NCBI RefSeq assembly: GCF_011806565.1
Contig: NZ_JAATOP010000005.1
Coordinates: 228,200-292,199, forward strand
Direction of reading: 5' to 3'
DNA from: Marivivens donghaensis
GTDB lineage: Bacteria > Pseudomonadota > Alphaproteobacteria > Rhodobacterales > Rhodobacteraceae
DNA length: 64,000 nucleotides
A model generated the notes under the pieces. That model was not told where the DNA came from, did no database searches, and was given only the letters and a program-made list of their open reading frames with translations. The first letter of the stretch is position 1. Each line of letters starts with the position of its first letter. The translations under genes were made by a program, and so were the position numbers. This document shows, piece after piece, positions 26,992 through 35,742 of the stretch.

Positions 26992-29165
26992 ACAAGCATC
27001 TGAAAATGGACGCCCCGCAGCCGCGCGTGCTGGACGAAACCCGTCAGGGAATCCTCGGCAAGGGCATATCCCGCACCGAAGGCCCGAAGAAAGTCAGCGG
27101 CAGCGCGACCTATGCGGGCGATAACCACCCCGACGGCATGGCGCACGGCGTTCTGCTGCGAGCGGGCATCACCAAGGGCAAGGTCACGGGTTTTGACGAG
27201 AGCGCGGCGCAGAAGATCGACGGTTACGTCGGTCTGTTCCATGGCCCGAAATTCATCCGCAACAACGCGCAGGGCATGGCCGACGAGGCCCCCGTGCAGC
27301 CCGATTGCGAGGTGCATTACCACAGCCAGCCCATCGGTCTAGTCGTCGCCGAAACCTTCGAAGCGGCCCGCGATGCGGCGCTGGCGATCAAGGTCAGCTA
27401 TGACGAAGAAGGCGCGCTGGTCGATCCGAAATCCGCTCCGCAAGAGGATCAGGGCGGTCCCGACGTTGGCGATCTGGAGGCCGATATGGGCCGCGCCGAT
27501 GTGACCGTGGACGAGATTTACACCACCGAAGCGCAGGTCTCTGCCGCGATGGAGCTGCACGGATCGGTCGCGCAGTGGAACGACGGCAAGCTGCTGCTGC
27601 AAAGCAGTCTGCAAATGCTGAAGTTCAACCGCAATGAAATCGCGGACTCGCTGGGGATTGACCCCGAGAACGTCCGCATCCTCGCGCCCTATGTGGGCGG
27701 CGGTTTCGGCTCCAAGCTGGGGATCGGCGCGGATGCGGTTTCGGCGGCGATTGCAGCGCGCGATCTGGGCCGTCCCGTGCGCGTCATCATGCCTCGCCAG
27801 ACCGTGTTCGACGCGGTGCTGCGCCGTACGGAGACAGAGCAGCGCGTGCGGCTCGGTGCGCGCTCTGACGGGACGATCACCAGCATCGGCCACGACGATC
27901 TGGTGTCCAACCTCGAAGGCGAGGGCTTTGCGGAGCCGACGTCGCAGGCGAGCCAGTTCCTCTACGCCGCGCCGAACCGCAAGATGCAGCAGACGGTGTC
28001 GCGCAATCACCGCACGCCGTCAGGCTCTGTCCGTGCACCGGGTGAGGCGGTCGGGATGCTCGGCCTTGAGGTCGCGATGGACGAACTGGCCGAGCGGCTG
28101 GGGATGTGTCCGGTGAAACTGCGCCTCCAGAATGTGCCCGAGCGTGACCCCGACAGCGGCGTGCCGTTCACCGCGCATTCGTTGACAGAGGCGCTGAAAC
28201 GCGGCGCACAGGAGTTCGGCTGGAAGGACCGCAAGGCCAACGGCGCCCGCCGCGAGGGCGAATGGCTGATCGGCATGGGCGTCGCCTCGGCGGCCCGCAA
28301 GAACATGCTGCTGCCCGCCAAAGCCCGCGTGACGCTCGACGGCGACAAGGCCGTGGTGGAGACCGATATGACCGACATCGGCACCGGCTCCTACACGATT
28401 TTCGCGCAGATCACGGCGGAGGCTTTGGGTTTGCCGATCGAGAACGTCGAAGTGCGACTGGCCGACACTGACTATCCCGAAGCGTCCGGCTCCGGCGGCT
28501 CTTTCGGTGCGAGTTCAACGGGTTCCGCCGTGTTCCTCGCGTGTCAGTCGATCCGCGAAGAGATCGCGGCGAAGTGCGGCGCTAATGACTTCACCCTCAA
28601 GGACGGTCAGGTGACCGCGGGCGGCAAGACCACCGCGCTGAGCGACCTGCTGGACGCGCCGCTCTCGGCCGTGGGGGAGATCGAAAAGGGCCAGACGTCC
28701 GAAGATCACTTGTCCTCGGGCTTTGGTGCGCACTTCGCCGAGGTCGCCGTGAACGAGGTCAGCGGCGAGGTCCGCGTACGCCGTATGCTCGGCGTGTTCG
28801 GCGCGGGGCGTATCCTGAACGAGAAAACCGCGAAGTCGCAGCTCGTCGGCGGGATGATCTGGGGCATCGGCGCGGCGCTGACCGAAGAGGCCGCGCACGA
28901 CCCGCGCACCGGCCACATCATCACCCGCGATCTGGCGAATTATCACGTCGCCTCGCACGCCGATGTGCCCGAGCAGATCGACACTATCCTGCTGGAGGAA
29001 CGCGACGATTATGCGAACCCCATTCAGGCCAAGGGTGTCGGCGAGCTGGGTATCTCGGGTGCAGGTGCTGCGGTTCTGAACGCGATCTACAACGCTTGTG
29101 GTGTCCGCGTTCGCAGCTTCCCCGCCACGCCTGACAAGGTGATGGCAGGTCTGGACGCCATGTGA
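26988..29165 (+). CDS. molybdopterin subunit of a PaoC/YagR-like aldehyde oxidoreductase
   Basis: A 725-residue large subunit of the xanthine-oxidase family. Landmarks are GKGISRTEGPKKVSGSATYAGD near the N-terminus, PYVGGGFGSKLG, the RAPGEAVGM segment, DIGTGSYTIFAQI, and the catalytic glutamate in KGVGELGISGAGAAV near the C-terminus. The enzyme class hydroxylates aldehydes (or heterocycles) at a molybdenum-cytosine-dinucleotide centre. No PaoD/XdhC-type maturation gene is adjacent, so it must be supplied from elsewhere. The substrate is not certain. Confidence 0.9.
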   Translation: MNKHLKMDAPQPRVLDETRQGILGKGISRTEGPKKVSGSATYAGDNHPDGMAHGVLLRAGITKGKVTGFDESAAQKIDGYVGLFHGPKFIRNNAQGMADEAPVQPDCEVHYHSQPIGLVVAETFEAARDAALAIKVSYDEEGALVDPKSAPQEDQGGPDVGDLEADMGRADVTVDEIYTTEAQVSAAMELHGSVAQWNDGKLLLQSSLQMLKFNRNEIADSLGIDPENVRILAPYVGGGFGSKLGIGADAVSAAIAARDLGRPVRVIMPRQTVFDAVLRRTETEQRVRLGARSDGTITSIGHDDLVSNLEGEGFAEPTSQASQFLYAAPNRKMQQTVSRNHRTPSGSVRAPGEAVGMLGLEVAMDELAERLGMCPVKLRLQNVPERDPDSGVPFTAHSLTEALKRGAQEFGWKDRKANGARREGEWLIGMGVASAARKNMLLPAKARVTLDGDKAVVETDMTDIGTGSYTIFAQITAEALGLPIENVEVRLADTDYPEASGSGGSFGASSTGSAVFLACQSIREEIAAKCGANDFTLKDGQVTAGGKTTALSDLLDAPLSAVGEIEKGQTSEDHLSSGFGAHFAEVAVNEVSGEVRVRRMLGVFGAGRILNEKTAKSQLVGGMIWGIGAALTEEAAHDPRTGHIITRDLANYHVASHADVPEQIDTILLEERDDYANPIQAKGVGELGISGAGAAVLNAIYNACGVRVRSFPATPDKVMAGLDAM

Positions 29166-29173
29166 AACGGCGA

Positions 29174-29242
29174 GGCGGCCTCCGTAGGGTTGATTTGTCC
29201 AATATTGGACATTATATTCAACCTTGAACAAAGGAGGCCGCC
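29174..29242 (+). promoter_or_regulatory. toxin-antitoxin promoter with nested inverted repeats
   Basis: A -35 candidate TTGATT (29190-29195) and -10 candidate TATATT (29213-29218) are 17 bases apart. The spacer is filled by the perfect 16-bp palindrome TGTCCAATATTGGACA (29196-29211). Around it lie GGTTGA (29188-29193) / TCAACC (29218-29223) and, outermost, GGCGGCCTCC (29174-29183) / GGAGGCCGCC (29233-29242), the last including the Shine-Dalgarno sequence. This is a classic layout for autorepression by the antitoxin. Confidence 0.75.
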
Positions 29243-29743
29243 ATGCAGCTTGTCCAATTCCCGCAATCGGGTCCGCTTTATGCGTTCCAGACAATCCAGA
29301 AAGACGACCGCGCACGTGTGAGCGGGCCGTCTTTGCGCACGTTCAGGAACATCGCGGACGAATGGAGCCTGAGTGAGCGCGACCGTATCGCGATCCTCGG
29401 CGAGCCGGGGCGGTCCACCTATCACCTCTGGATGAAGAAAGCGGGCGAGGGCGCAGCGCTGTCGTTGCCGCTCGATACGCTGCTGCGGCTGTCGGGCGTG
29501 CTCGGCATCTACAAATCTCTCGCGATCCTGTTTTCGGACCCCGCGCAGGGCCACGTCTGGCTGCAAAACCCGCATCAGGGCACGGTGTTCAACGGTGCTT
29601 CGCCGCTGAGTTTTGTCATCGACGGCGGGCAGGACGGCATCCTGACCGTGCGCCGCTACCTCGACGCATGGCGCGGCGGTCACATGGGCCACGGCGCGGA
29701 AGATTTCGAACCCGTGGGCGAAGACGACGTGGTCTTTGTCTGA
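29243..29743 (+). CDS. Xre/MbcA/ParS-type antitoxin
   Basis: A 166-residue antitoxin. The N-terminal half contains a helix-turn-helix-like region (LSERDRIAILGEPGRSTYHLWMKK) and the C-terminal third is the MbcA/ParS/Xre toxin-binding domain (LGIYKSLAILF...FNGASPLSFVIDGGQDGILTVRRYLDAWRGG). Such proteins neutralise RES-domain toxins and repress their own promoter. ATG 29243 is preceded by AAGGAGG. It ends by overlapping the toxin start by one base. Confidence 0.9.
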   Translation: MQLVQFPQSGPLYAFQTIQKDDRARVSGPSLRTFRNIADEWSLSERDRIAILGEPGRSTYHLWMKKAGEGAALSLPLDTLLRLSGVLGIYKSLAILFSDPAQGHVWLQNPHQGTVFNGASPLSFVIDGGQDGILTVRRYLDAWRGGHMGHGAEDFEPVGEDDVVFV

Positions 29744-30417
29744 TGGATGCTCACGGCTTTCCGCTGGTCGCGGCGCCCGAGGGCACATCGCGGCTCGTCC
29801 CCTCCCGATTTCCGCCCGTGTCCGCATTCGAGCGCGTTGCTGCGGTGGACGATCTGGAAACGGTGATGGAGCTTGAGGGCTGGACCAACGACCGCCTGAC
29901 CGCGCACCGATTGTCGATGCTCGACCAGAGCGAATGGGTCTACGGCCGTCCCAATGCCAGCGTCGTCATGGCCGCGTTCATGCACGGCTCGCGCACGGGG
30001 ATGCGGTTTTCGGGAACGGACCTCGGCGCGTGGTATTGCTCGACCGAGCTGATGACCGCCGTGCTGGAAGTTGCCAATGGAATGCGCAAGGAAATCGCGG
30101 TCAGCGGGGTGGCACGGCTGACGTCGGAGTACCGCCAGTACACCGCCGATCTGGCGGGCGATTACGTGGATGTCAGCGGCGATCCCAGTTTTTCCGATCC
30201 GTCCGAGGCGACCTATCCCAAGGGGCAGGCGCTCGGCCACGCGGTGCGGTTTGGCGAGGACGCCTCGGGCATCCGCTACGACAGTGCGCGGCGCAAGGGC
30301 CATGACAACTGGGTCTGCTATCGCCCGACCCATGTGCGGAACGTCACGCAAGCCGACCATTTCGAAATCGACGTGCCGCCCACGGGCAAGGTCGTGGTGC
30401 GCAAACTTTCGGACTGA
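29743..30417 (+). CDS. RES-domain toxin
   Basis: A 224-residue RES-family toxin. Conserved features are the N-terminal RFPPVSAFERVAAVDD, the GAWYCSTELMTAVLEV core with the usual Tyr and Glu, and RYDSARRKGHDNWVCYRP. RES toxins act on NAD+ (degradation or ADP-ribosyl transfer) to stop growth. The order antitoxin-toxin with a one-base overlap is standard for Xre-RES pairs. There is no strong base-composition break to mark recent transfer. Confidence 0.88.
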   Translation: MDAHGFPLVAAPEGTSRLVPSRFPPVSAFERVAAVDDLETVMELEGWTNDRLTAHRLSMLDQSEWVYGRPNASVVMAAFMHGSRTGMRFSGTDLGAWYCSTELMTAVLEVANGMRKEIAVSGVARLTSEYRQYTADLAGDYVDVSGDPSFSDPSEATYPKGQALGHAVRFGEDASGIRYDSARRKGHDNWVCYRPTHVRNVTQADHFEIDVPPTGKVVVRKLSD

Positions 30418-30480
30418 AACGACTTCAAACAGTCACAGAGCTAGGCCATTGTGCGGCAACCGATTTTCCGAAGGCTGCGC

Positions 30481-31767
30481 ATGTCCGACAAATTCCCCAC
30501 CTTAGGCGAAGCTACCCGCGTCTGGGCCAAGATCGCCGCGCTCAGCTTTGGCGGGCCTGCGGGTCAGATGGCGGTAATGCACCGCATCCTCGTCGATGAA
30601 AAACGCTGGCTCGGGGAGCAGCGGTTCCTGCACGCGCTGAATTTCTGCATGTTGCTGCCGGGACCGGAGGCGCAGCAGCTCGTCACCTACGTCGGCTGGC
30701 TGATGCACGGGGTGCGCGGCGGGCTCATCGCGGGGCTGCTGTTCATCCTGCCGGGGATGCTGTCGATCCTCGCGCTGAGTGTCGTCTATGTCCTTTACGG
30801 CGATGTCGCTTGGGTAAGCGCGGTGTTCTTCGGGCTGAAAGCGGCGGTGCTGGCAATCGTCGTGCAGGCAGTGATCCGGCTTGCGGGGCGGGCGTTGAAA
30901 ACGTGGCTCATGCGCGGGCTGGCGGTGGCGTCGTTCGTCGGCATCTTCGCCCTCGGGCTACCGTTCCCGCTGATCATATTGGCGGCTGCGCTGGTCGGCT
31001 GGATCGCGGTGAGGGGCGGCGCGTCAGAGGAGGAGGCCTTGGCCGACACCTCTCTGCTCGCTGATATCGAGGTGACACCCGAACGCAAATCCGCCACGTT
31101 TCGCGCGGGTTGGGCGGCGCTGGCGGCGTGGCTGGTGCCTGTGCTCGCCATCGTGCTTTTGGCCCCCGAAAGCGTGCTGTCCGAGATCGCCACGTTCTTT
31201 TCCACCCTCGCCATGATGACCTTCGGCGGAGCCTACGCGGCGCTCGCTTGGGTCGCGCAGGACGGGGTCGGGGTCTATGGCTGGCTGACCGCCTCGCAGA
31301 TGGTGGACGGGCTTGGGCTCGCGGAAACCACCCCCGGACCGCTGATTATGGTGCTGCAATTCGTGGGCTTTCTGGCAGGCTACCGCGAGGGGCTATCGGT
31401 CGCGATCATCGGCGCGCTGCTGACCACTTGGGTGACGTTTGCGCCCTGTTTTGTCTGGATATTCTTCGGCGCACCGTTCATGGAACGCCTCCGCACGAAC
31501 CGCCGCCTCCAAGGCGCGCTGAAGGCCGTCACCTCAGCCGTCGTGGGTGTCATCATGAACATCGCGATCTGGTTTGCGGTGCATGTCATCTGGGCCGAGG
31601 TCGGCGTGTCCCGCACCGGAATGCCAGTGCCTGACCTGTCCAGCATCAAATGGGACGCAGCGGCGCTTTGCGTTCTTGCGGGCGTCATGGTGCTGGGTCT
31701 GAAATGGGGGATCGGGCGGGTGCTGCTCGTCTGCGCGGCCTGCGGGCTGGCTCTCAGCATGGTGTGA
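30481..31767 (+). CDS. chrA: chromate efflux transporter, ChrA family
   Basis: A 428-residue membrane protein of the CHR family with two homologous halves. Each begins with the family's signature: FGGPAGQMAVMHR and LPGPEAQQLVTYVGW in the first, FGGAYAALAWVAQ and TTPGPLIMVLQFVGF in the second. It is thought to expel chromate using the proton gradient. ATG 30481 is used; an in-frame GTG at 30451 is possible. No chrB regulator lies nearby. Confidence 0.88.
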   Translation: MSDKFPTLGEATRVWAKIAALSFGGPAGQMAVMHRILVDEKRWLGEQRFLHALNFCMLLPGPEAQQLVTYVGWLMHGVRGGLIAGLLFILPGMLSILALSVVYVLYGDVAWVSAVFFGLKAAVLAIVVQAVIRLAGRALKTWLMRGLAVASFVGIFALGLPFPLIILAAALVGWIAVRGGASEEEALADTSLLADIEVTPERKSATFRAGWAALAAWLVPVLAIVLLAPESVLSEIATFFSTLAMMTFGGAYAALAWVAQDGVGVYGWLTASQMVDGLGLAETTPGPLIMVLQFVGFLAGYREGLSVAIIGALLTTWVTFAPCFVWIFFGAPFMERLRTNRRLQGALKAVTSAVVGVIMNIAIWFAVHVIWAEVGVSRTGMPVPDLSSIKWDAAALCVLAGVMVLGLKWGIGRVLLVCAACGLALSMV

Positions 31768-31791
31768 GGCCGCCCCGATAACGGAGCGGCC
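31768..31791. terminator. weak terminator-like hairpin between chrA and the catalase gene
   Basis: GGCCGC (31768-31773) pairs with GCGGCC (31786-31791), with possible inner CC/GG pairs, in the 32-base gap between two convergent genes. There is no long T-run, so termination efficiency is doubtful. Confidence 0.4.
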
Positions 31792-31799
31792 CTGATCGT

Positions 31800-33866
31800 T
31801 TACGCGAGGGTGCGGACCTTCGGTTCGCGGTCCCAATACCGTAGCTTCGCCGCCTCGATAAAGCCGTCGAGGTCGGTGATGCCGCCATCCTTTTCGACGT
31901 TGGCGGCGTCCAGCAGCGCGTGTGCGCCGTTGGTGTGGCCGATCGCCTTGAGGTGCGCGAACGCCTGCATGACATAGGTCACGGCGGCGCTGTCCATCGA
32001 CAGTTTCTTCGCGCTCTCTTCGTTCAGGATCACCGCAATCGCGTCAAAGATCACGGACGGCGTGCCAGCCAACTGCCCGTCGGCGTCCATCTTACCGCCC
32101 TTGAGTTTGATATTCGCGACCTGCGGCGCGACGACCATCGCGGTGCCGCCAGCAGCCTTCACGGCGTCGATCATCGCTTCGACCTCGGCCTTGTCCGAAC
32201 CTTCGGCAATGAGAATGCCGACCTTGCGGCCCTCCAGCGTGGCGTTCCAGTTTTTCTGGATCGACAGCGCGGGCGAGGGGTCGAGGTCCACGGGCTTCTT
32301 GAACGGCTCGGCTGCCTTGGGAAGCTTCATGCCGAGGCCGTCAGCCACGCGCTTTGCCAGTTCTTCGGACACCAGTTGCAGGTGCGTCAGGACACGTTCG
32401 CGGATGTGCGGCAGTTCGACCTTGGACAACTCGAAGGTGATCGCGGTCGCGATGTGAGCGCGTTCGTTATCGGTCTGCGAGTTCCAGAACATGCGCGGCT
32501 GGCTGTAGTGATCGCCGAAGCTTTCATCCCGCACGCGCAGCTTCTGCGAGCCGTCGTTGCCCAGTTCTGAGTTGTCCTCGTAGGTGTGATACTCGGTGCC
32601 GGTCGCGCGGGGGCCAGCGTCCTCGCCCGCTTCATCGAGGCTGTTCGGCTCGTAGTTGGCGCGGCCTTTGGGGACATGCGTCTGCATCAGGCCGTCACGC
32701 TGCATATTGTGGAACGGGCAGCGCGGTGCGTTGATCGGGATCTGGTGGAAGTTCGTCGTGCCCAGACGCGATTTCTGCGTGTCGAGGTAGGAGAACAGTC
32801 GCCCCTGAAGCAGCGGGTCGTTGGTAAAGTCGATGCCCGGCACCACGTTCGACGGCAGGAACGCGGCCTGCTCGACCTCGGCAAAGTAGTTGTCGGGGTT
32901 CCGGTCCAGCACCATGCGGCCGACGATGCGGACGGGCGCGATTTCTTCGGGCACCAGTTTGGTCGCATCAAGGACGGAGTAGGGCAGTTCCTCGGCCAGC
33001 TCGTCAGAGATCACCTGCACGCCCAGATCCCACTCGGGGTAGTCGCCGTTCATGATCGCTTCGAACAGGTCGCGGCGGTGCATGTCGTTGTCGGCAGACT
33101 GCGCGGCGAGGCTTTCGTCCCAGACATAGGACTGCACGCCCAGCTTCGGCTTCCAGTGGAATTTGACGAAGGACGATTTGCCCTCAGCATTTACGAGGCG
33201 GAAGGTGTGGACGCCGAAGCCCTCCATCATCCGCAGCGAACGCGGGATGCCGCGGTCGGACATCGCCCACATGACGGTGTGCAGGCTTTCGGGCATCAGG
33301 CTGACGAAATCCCAGAACGTGTCATGCGCCGATGCGGCCTGCGGATAGCCGCGGTCGGCCTCCATTTTGACCGAGTGGATGAGGTCGGGGAACTTGATCG
33401 CGTCCTGAATGAAGAACACGGGAATGTCGTTGCCGACGAGATCCCAGTTGCCTTCGTCGGTGTAGAACTTCACGGCAAAGCCGCGCACATCGCGCGGGGT
33501 GTCCACGCTACCCGCGCCTCCTGCAACGGTCGAAAAACGCGCGAATAGTTCGGTTTTCTTGCCCTTTTCGGCAAAGAGCGACGCTTTGGACAGTTCAGGG
33601 ATCGGGTCGGTGCATTCGAAATAGCCGTGCGCGGCAGAGCCTCGGGCGTGGACGATGCGTTCGGGAATGCGTTCGTGGTCGAAGTGGAAGATCTTTTCGC
33701 GGAGCACGAAATCTTCGAGCAGGGTCGGGCCGAGCGATCCGGCTTTGAGGCTATTCTGGTTGTCGGAAATCGGAACGCCGTGGTTGGTGGTGAGCGTGTC
33801 GGTGCCTTTGGCTGCGTATTGGTGCAGTTCGCCACCATTGCCGGTGGTCGGTTTGCGGTCGGCCAT
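31800..33866 (-). CDS. katE: large-subunit catalase (HPII type)
   Basis: A 688-residue clade 2 catalase that breaks down hydrogen peroxide. It has the haem-pocket histidine in IPERIVHARGSAAHGYFE, FSTVAGGAGSVDTPRDVRGFAVKFYT, and the proximal region GRLFSYLDTQKSRLG with the haem-ligand tyrosine. A C-terminal flavodoxin-like/GATase1-like domain (about residues 535-688, starting near EGRKVGILIAEGSDKAEVEAM) is typical of HPII. ATG 33866 follows CAGGAG. It lies alone between chrA and a sugar operon. Confidence 0.93.
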   Translation of the reverse strand: MADRKPTTGNGGELHQYAAKGTDTLTTNHGVPISDNQNSLKAGSLGPTLLEDFVLREKIFHFDHERIPERIVHARGSAAHGYFECTDPIPELSKASLFAEKGKKTELFARFSTVAGGAGSVDTPRDVRGFAVKFYTDEGNWDLVGNDIPVFFIQDAIKFPDLIHSVKMEADRGYPQAASAHDTFWDFVSLMPESLHTVMWAMSDRGIPRSLRMMEGFGVHTFRLVNAEGKSSFVKFHWKPKLGVQSYVWDESLAAQSADNDMHRRDLFEAIMNGDYPEWDLGVQVISDELAEELPYSVLDATKLVPEEIAPVRIVGRMVLDRNPDNYFAEVEQAAFLPSNVVPGIDFTNDPLLQGRLFSYLDTQKSRLGTTNFHQIPINAPRCPFHNMQRDGLMQTHVPKGRANYEPNSLDEAGEDAGPRATGTEYHTYEDNSELGNDGSQKLRVRDESFGDHYSQPRMFWNSQTDNERAHIATAITFELSKVELPHIRERVLTHLQLVSEELAKRVADGLGMKLPKAAEPFKKPVDLDPSPALSIQKNWNATLEGRKVGILIAEGSDKAEVEAMIDAVKAAGGTAMVVAPQVANIKLKGGKMDADGQLAGTPSVIFDAIAVILNEESAKKLSMDSAAVTYVMQAFAHLKAIGHTNGAHALLDAANVEKDGGITDLDGFIEAAKLRYWDREPKVRTLA

Positions 33867-33964
33867 GGGAAACTCCTGAGGGAAAACGGGTGAAGCGCGG
33901 CGCGTGCCGCAGGGAATGCACGAACCAACGTGCCGCGCCCGTCTTCGTTCCTCAGGTTGTCCGA

Positions 33965-34741
33965 CTATTCCGCTGCTGCGATCACGTCTTTGAGCGCATC
34001 CGCCACGCCCGCCGCGCAGGCCAGCACGGGCGCCGGGCGGTCGAGCGGGTGGGGGATGTGATAGCCGCCCGCTTCGGACACCATCAGCAGACCTGCCGCG
34101 CAGTCCCACGGGGACAGGACAGGCTCCACAAAGCCGAGGTAGTGACCTGCCGCCGTGTGCGCGAGGCTCAGTGCAGCAGAGCCGTTGCGCTGGAAATTGC
34201 CACCCGACGACAAAATACCATGCACGAGGCGGCTGATCTTGTCCGCGTCGCCCGAGCCGATGGCGGTCAGCCCTTCGGTCATGCTGGTCGCCTTCGACGC
34301 GGTGAGCCTGCGGTCGTCCTGCCATGCGCCGCGTCCTTTGGCAGCATGGTAAAGGCGGCCCGCGCAGGGCTCCGCAATCCAGCCCGCCATGATGTCGTCG
34401 CCGCGCACGACCGCGACCGAGATCGACCAGCTGCGCAGCCCGTGCAGATAGGGCGCTGTGCCGTCGATGGGGTCGATAATCCAGCGCCAACCGCTCGTGC
34501 CTGCTTGCAGACCGTGTTCCTCGCCCAGCATACCGTCATTCGGAAAGGCTTTGGCCAGACCATCGCGGATCAGGGTTTCGACGTTGCGGTCGGCCTCGCT
34601 CACGAGGTCCTGCGCGTTCTTTTTGGTGTCGATGGTCAGCGTTTCGCGGCGGTTGAAATAGTCCAGCGCCATAACAGCGGCGTCACGCACAATAGCGCCG
34701 CCCAGTTCGATCCGGGCGGTCAGGTCTTGGTCGTTCATCAT
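33965..34741 (-). CDS. inositol monophosphatase family phosphatase
   Basis: A 258-residue metal-dependent phosphatase. The motifs are GEEHG, WIIDPIDGTAPYLHG and SPWDCAAGLLMVSEAGG. The family hydrolyses inositol phosphates, histidinol phosphate and related sugar phosphates. It is the last gene of the seven-gene ABC operon and overlaps the LacI stop by four bases, so a role in processing the imported compound is likely. A glycerophosphodiesterase two genes upstream suggests the substrate could be inositol phosphate (inference). Confidence 0.88.
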   Translation of the reverse strand: MMNDQDLTARIELGGAIVRDAAVMALDYFNRRETLTIDTKKNAQDLVSEADRNVETLIRDGLAKAFPNDGMLGEEHGLQAGTSGWRWIIDPIDGTAPYLHGLRSWSISVAVVRGDDIMAGWIAEPCAGRLYHAAKGRGAWQDDRRLTASKATSMTEGLTAIGSGDADKISRLVHGILSSGGNFQRNGSAALSLAHTAAGHYLGFVEPVLSPWDCAAGLLMVSEAGGYHIPHPLDRPAPVLACAAGVADALKDVIAAAE

Positions 34742-35742
34742 GTTCTCCGGGTGGAGCCGCGACGGACCGGCGTCACGCCGATCCGGATCAGGCGTCCGGT
34801 TGTTTCAGGCGCGGCGATCCGTTCCGCCAGCGCATCGAGGCAGGCGCGGGTGAGCGCCTGGGGGTCCTGCCTGAGAGTGGTGAGGTCGTAGGCGGGCCAT
34901 GCCGCCTCGTTGATGTCATCGCAGCCGACGAGCGCCATCAGGTCCGGCACCGAATGCCCCGCGCGGCGCAGCCCGTCGATAAAGCCGAGCGCGAAGAAGT
35001 CGTTGGCACAATGCGCGCCGTCGACCTCAAGCCCTTGGGACAGAAAATCCTCCGCCGCCTCGATGCCGCCCGCGTGGTTCTGGGCGGTGCCGTAGGCCAT
35101 CCCGACAAGCTCCATTCCGAGGGTTTCGACCTCGTCAAGGAACGCATCGCGGCGCGCGCCGATGGTAAACGAATTGCGGCGCTGACCCGCGTAAAGGATG
35201 CGCTTGCAGCCAATGTCGTGCAGCTCCTGCGCGGCCAATCGGCCCGCAAGGTCGGTGTCCTGCATCACCCGCGCGGTGCGTTCGCCCACGGGGGCCTTGT
35301 TGACCAGCACGAGCGGCACGCCGTAGCGGGCGCATTCGTCGGCGATCTCGGCGGGGGGCGTGTCAGAGGTCACGATCGCGCCGGAGACGTTATAATTCAG
35401 CATCATGTCGATGACGGTCTTGGTGCTGTCGCCTTCGCTCCATGGCAGGAGGAACGGGCGATAACCGTCGGCCACGAGGCCGCGCGCAAGCAGATCGACC
35501 GTCACAGCGCGGAACGAGTGGTCCATGTCGGACACCACCAGCGCCACGAGCTTGGATGGCTGGGCGGAGTTCAGGCTGCGGGCCAGATGGTTGACGCGGT
35601 AGCCGAGCTTGTCGGCGGCCTCCATCACCTTGGCGCGGGTCTCGCCCGACACGCTGGCGCCGTCGGTGAAGGTGCGGCTGACGGCAGATCGCGAAACGCC
35701 CGCCAGCGCGGCCACATCGGCCGCAGTGGGTGGTCGCTTCAT
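34738..35742 (-). CDS. LacI-family transcriptional regulator
   Basis: A 334-residue LacI-type repressor. The helix-turn-helix is TAADVAALAGVSRSAVSRTFTDGASVSGETR, followed by the hinge YRVNHLARSLNS and a periplasmic-binding-like effector domain. It is encoded inside the operon it probably controls: a 16-bp palindrome typical of LacI-family operators lies before the operon's first gene (41810-41825). ATG 35742 overlaps the upstream glycerophosphodiesterase stop by four bases; the longer frame to 35907 is shadow. Confidence 0.9.
   Translation of the reverse strand: MKRPPTAADVAALAGVSRSAVSRTFTDGASVSGETRAKVMEAADKLGYRVNHLARSLNSAQPSKLVALVVSDMDHSFRAVTVDLLARGLVADGYRPFLLPWSEGDSTKTVIDMMLNYNVSGAIVTSDTPPAEIADECARYGVPLVLVNKAPVGERTARVMQDTDLAGRLAAQELHDIGCKRILYAGQRRNSFTIGARRDAFLDEVETLGMELVGMAYGTAQNHAGGIEAAEDFLSQGLEVDGAHCANDFFALGFIDGLRRAGHSVPDLMALVGCDDINEAAWPAYDLTTLRQDPQALTRACLDALAERIAAPETTGRLIRIGVTPVRRGSTRRT

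Noticed and set aside
33867..33964. GC-rich inverted repeats between the catalase and phosphatase genes as an RNA gene
   Set aside because: Pairing is patchy and there is no promoter or terminator pattern; probably the catalase promoter region and operon end.
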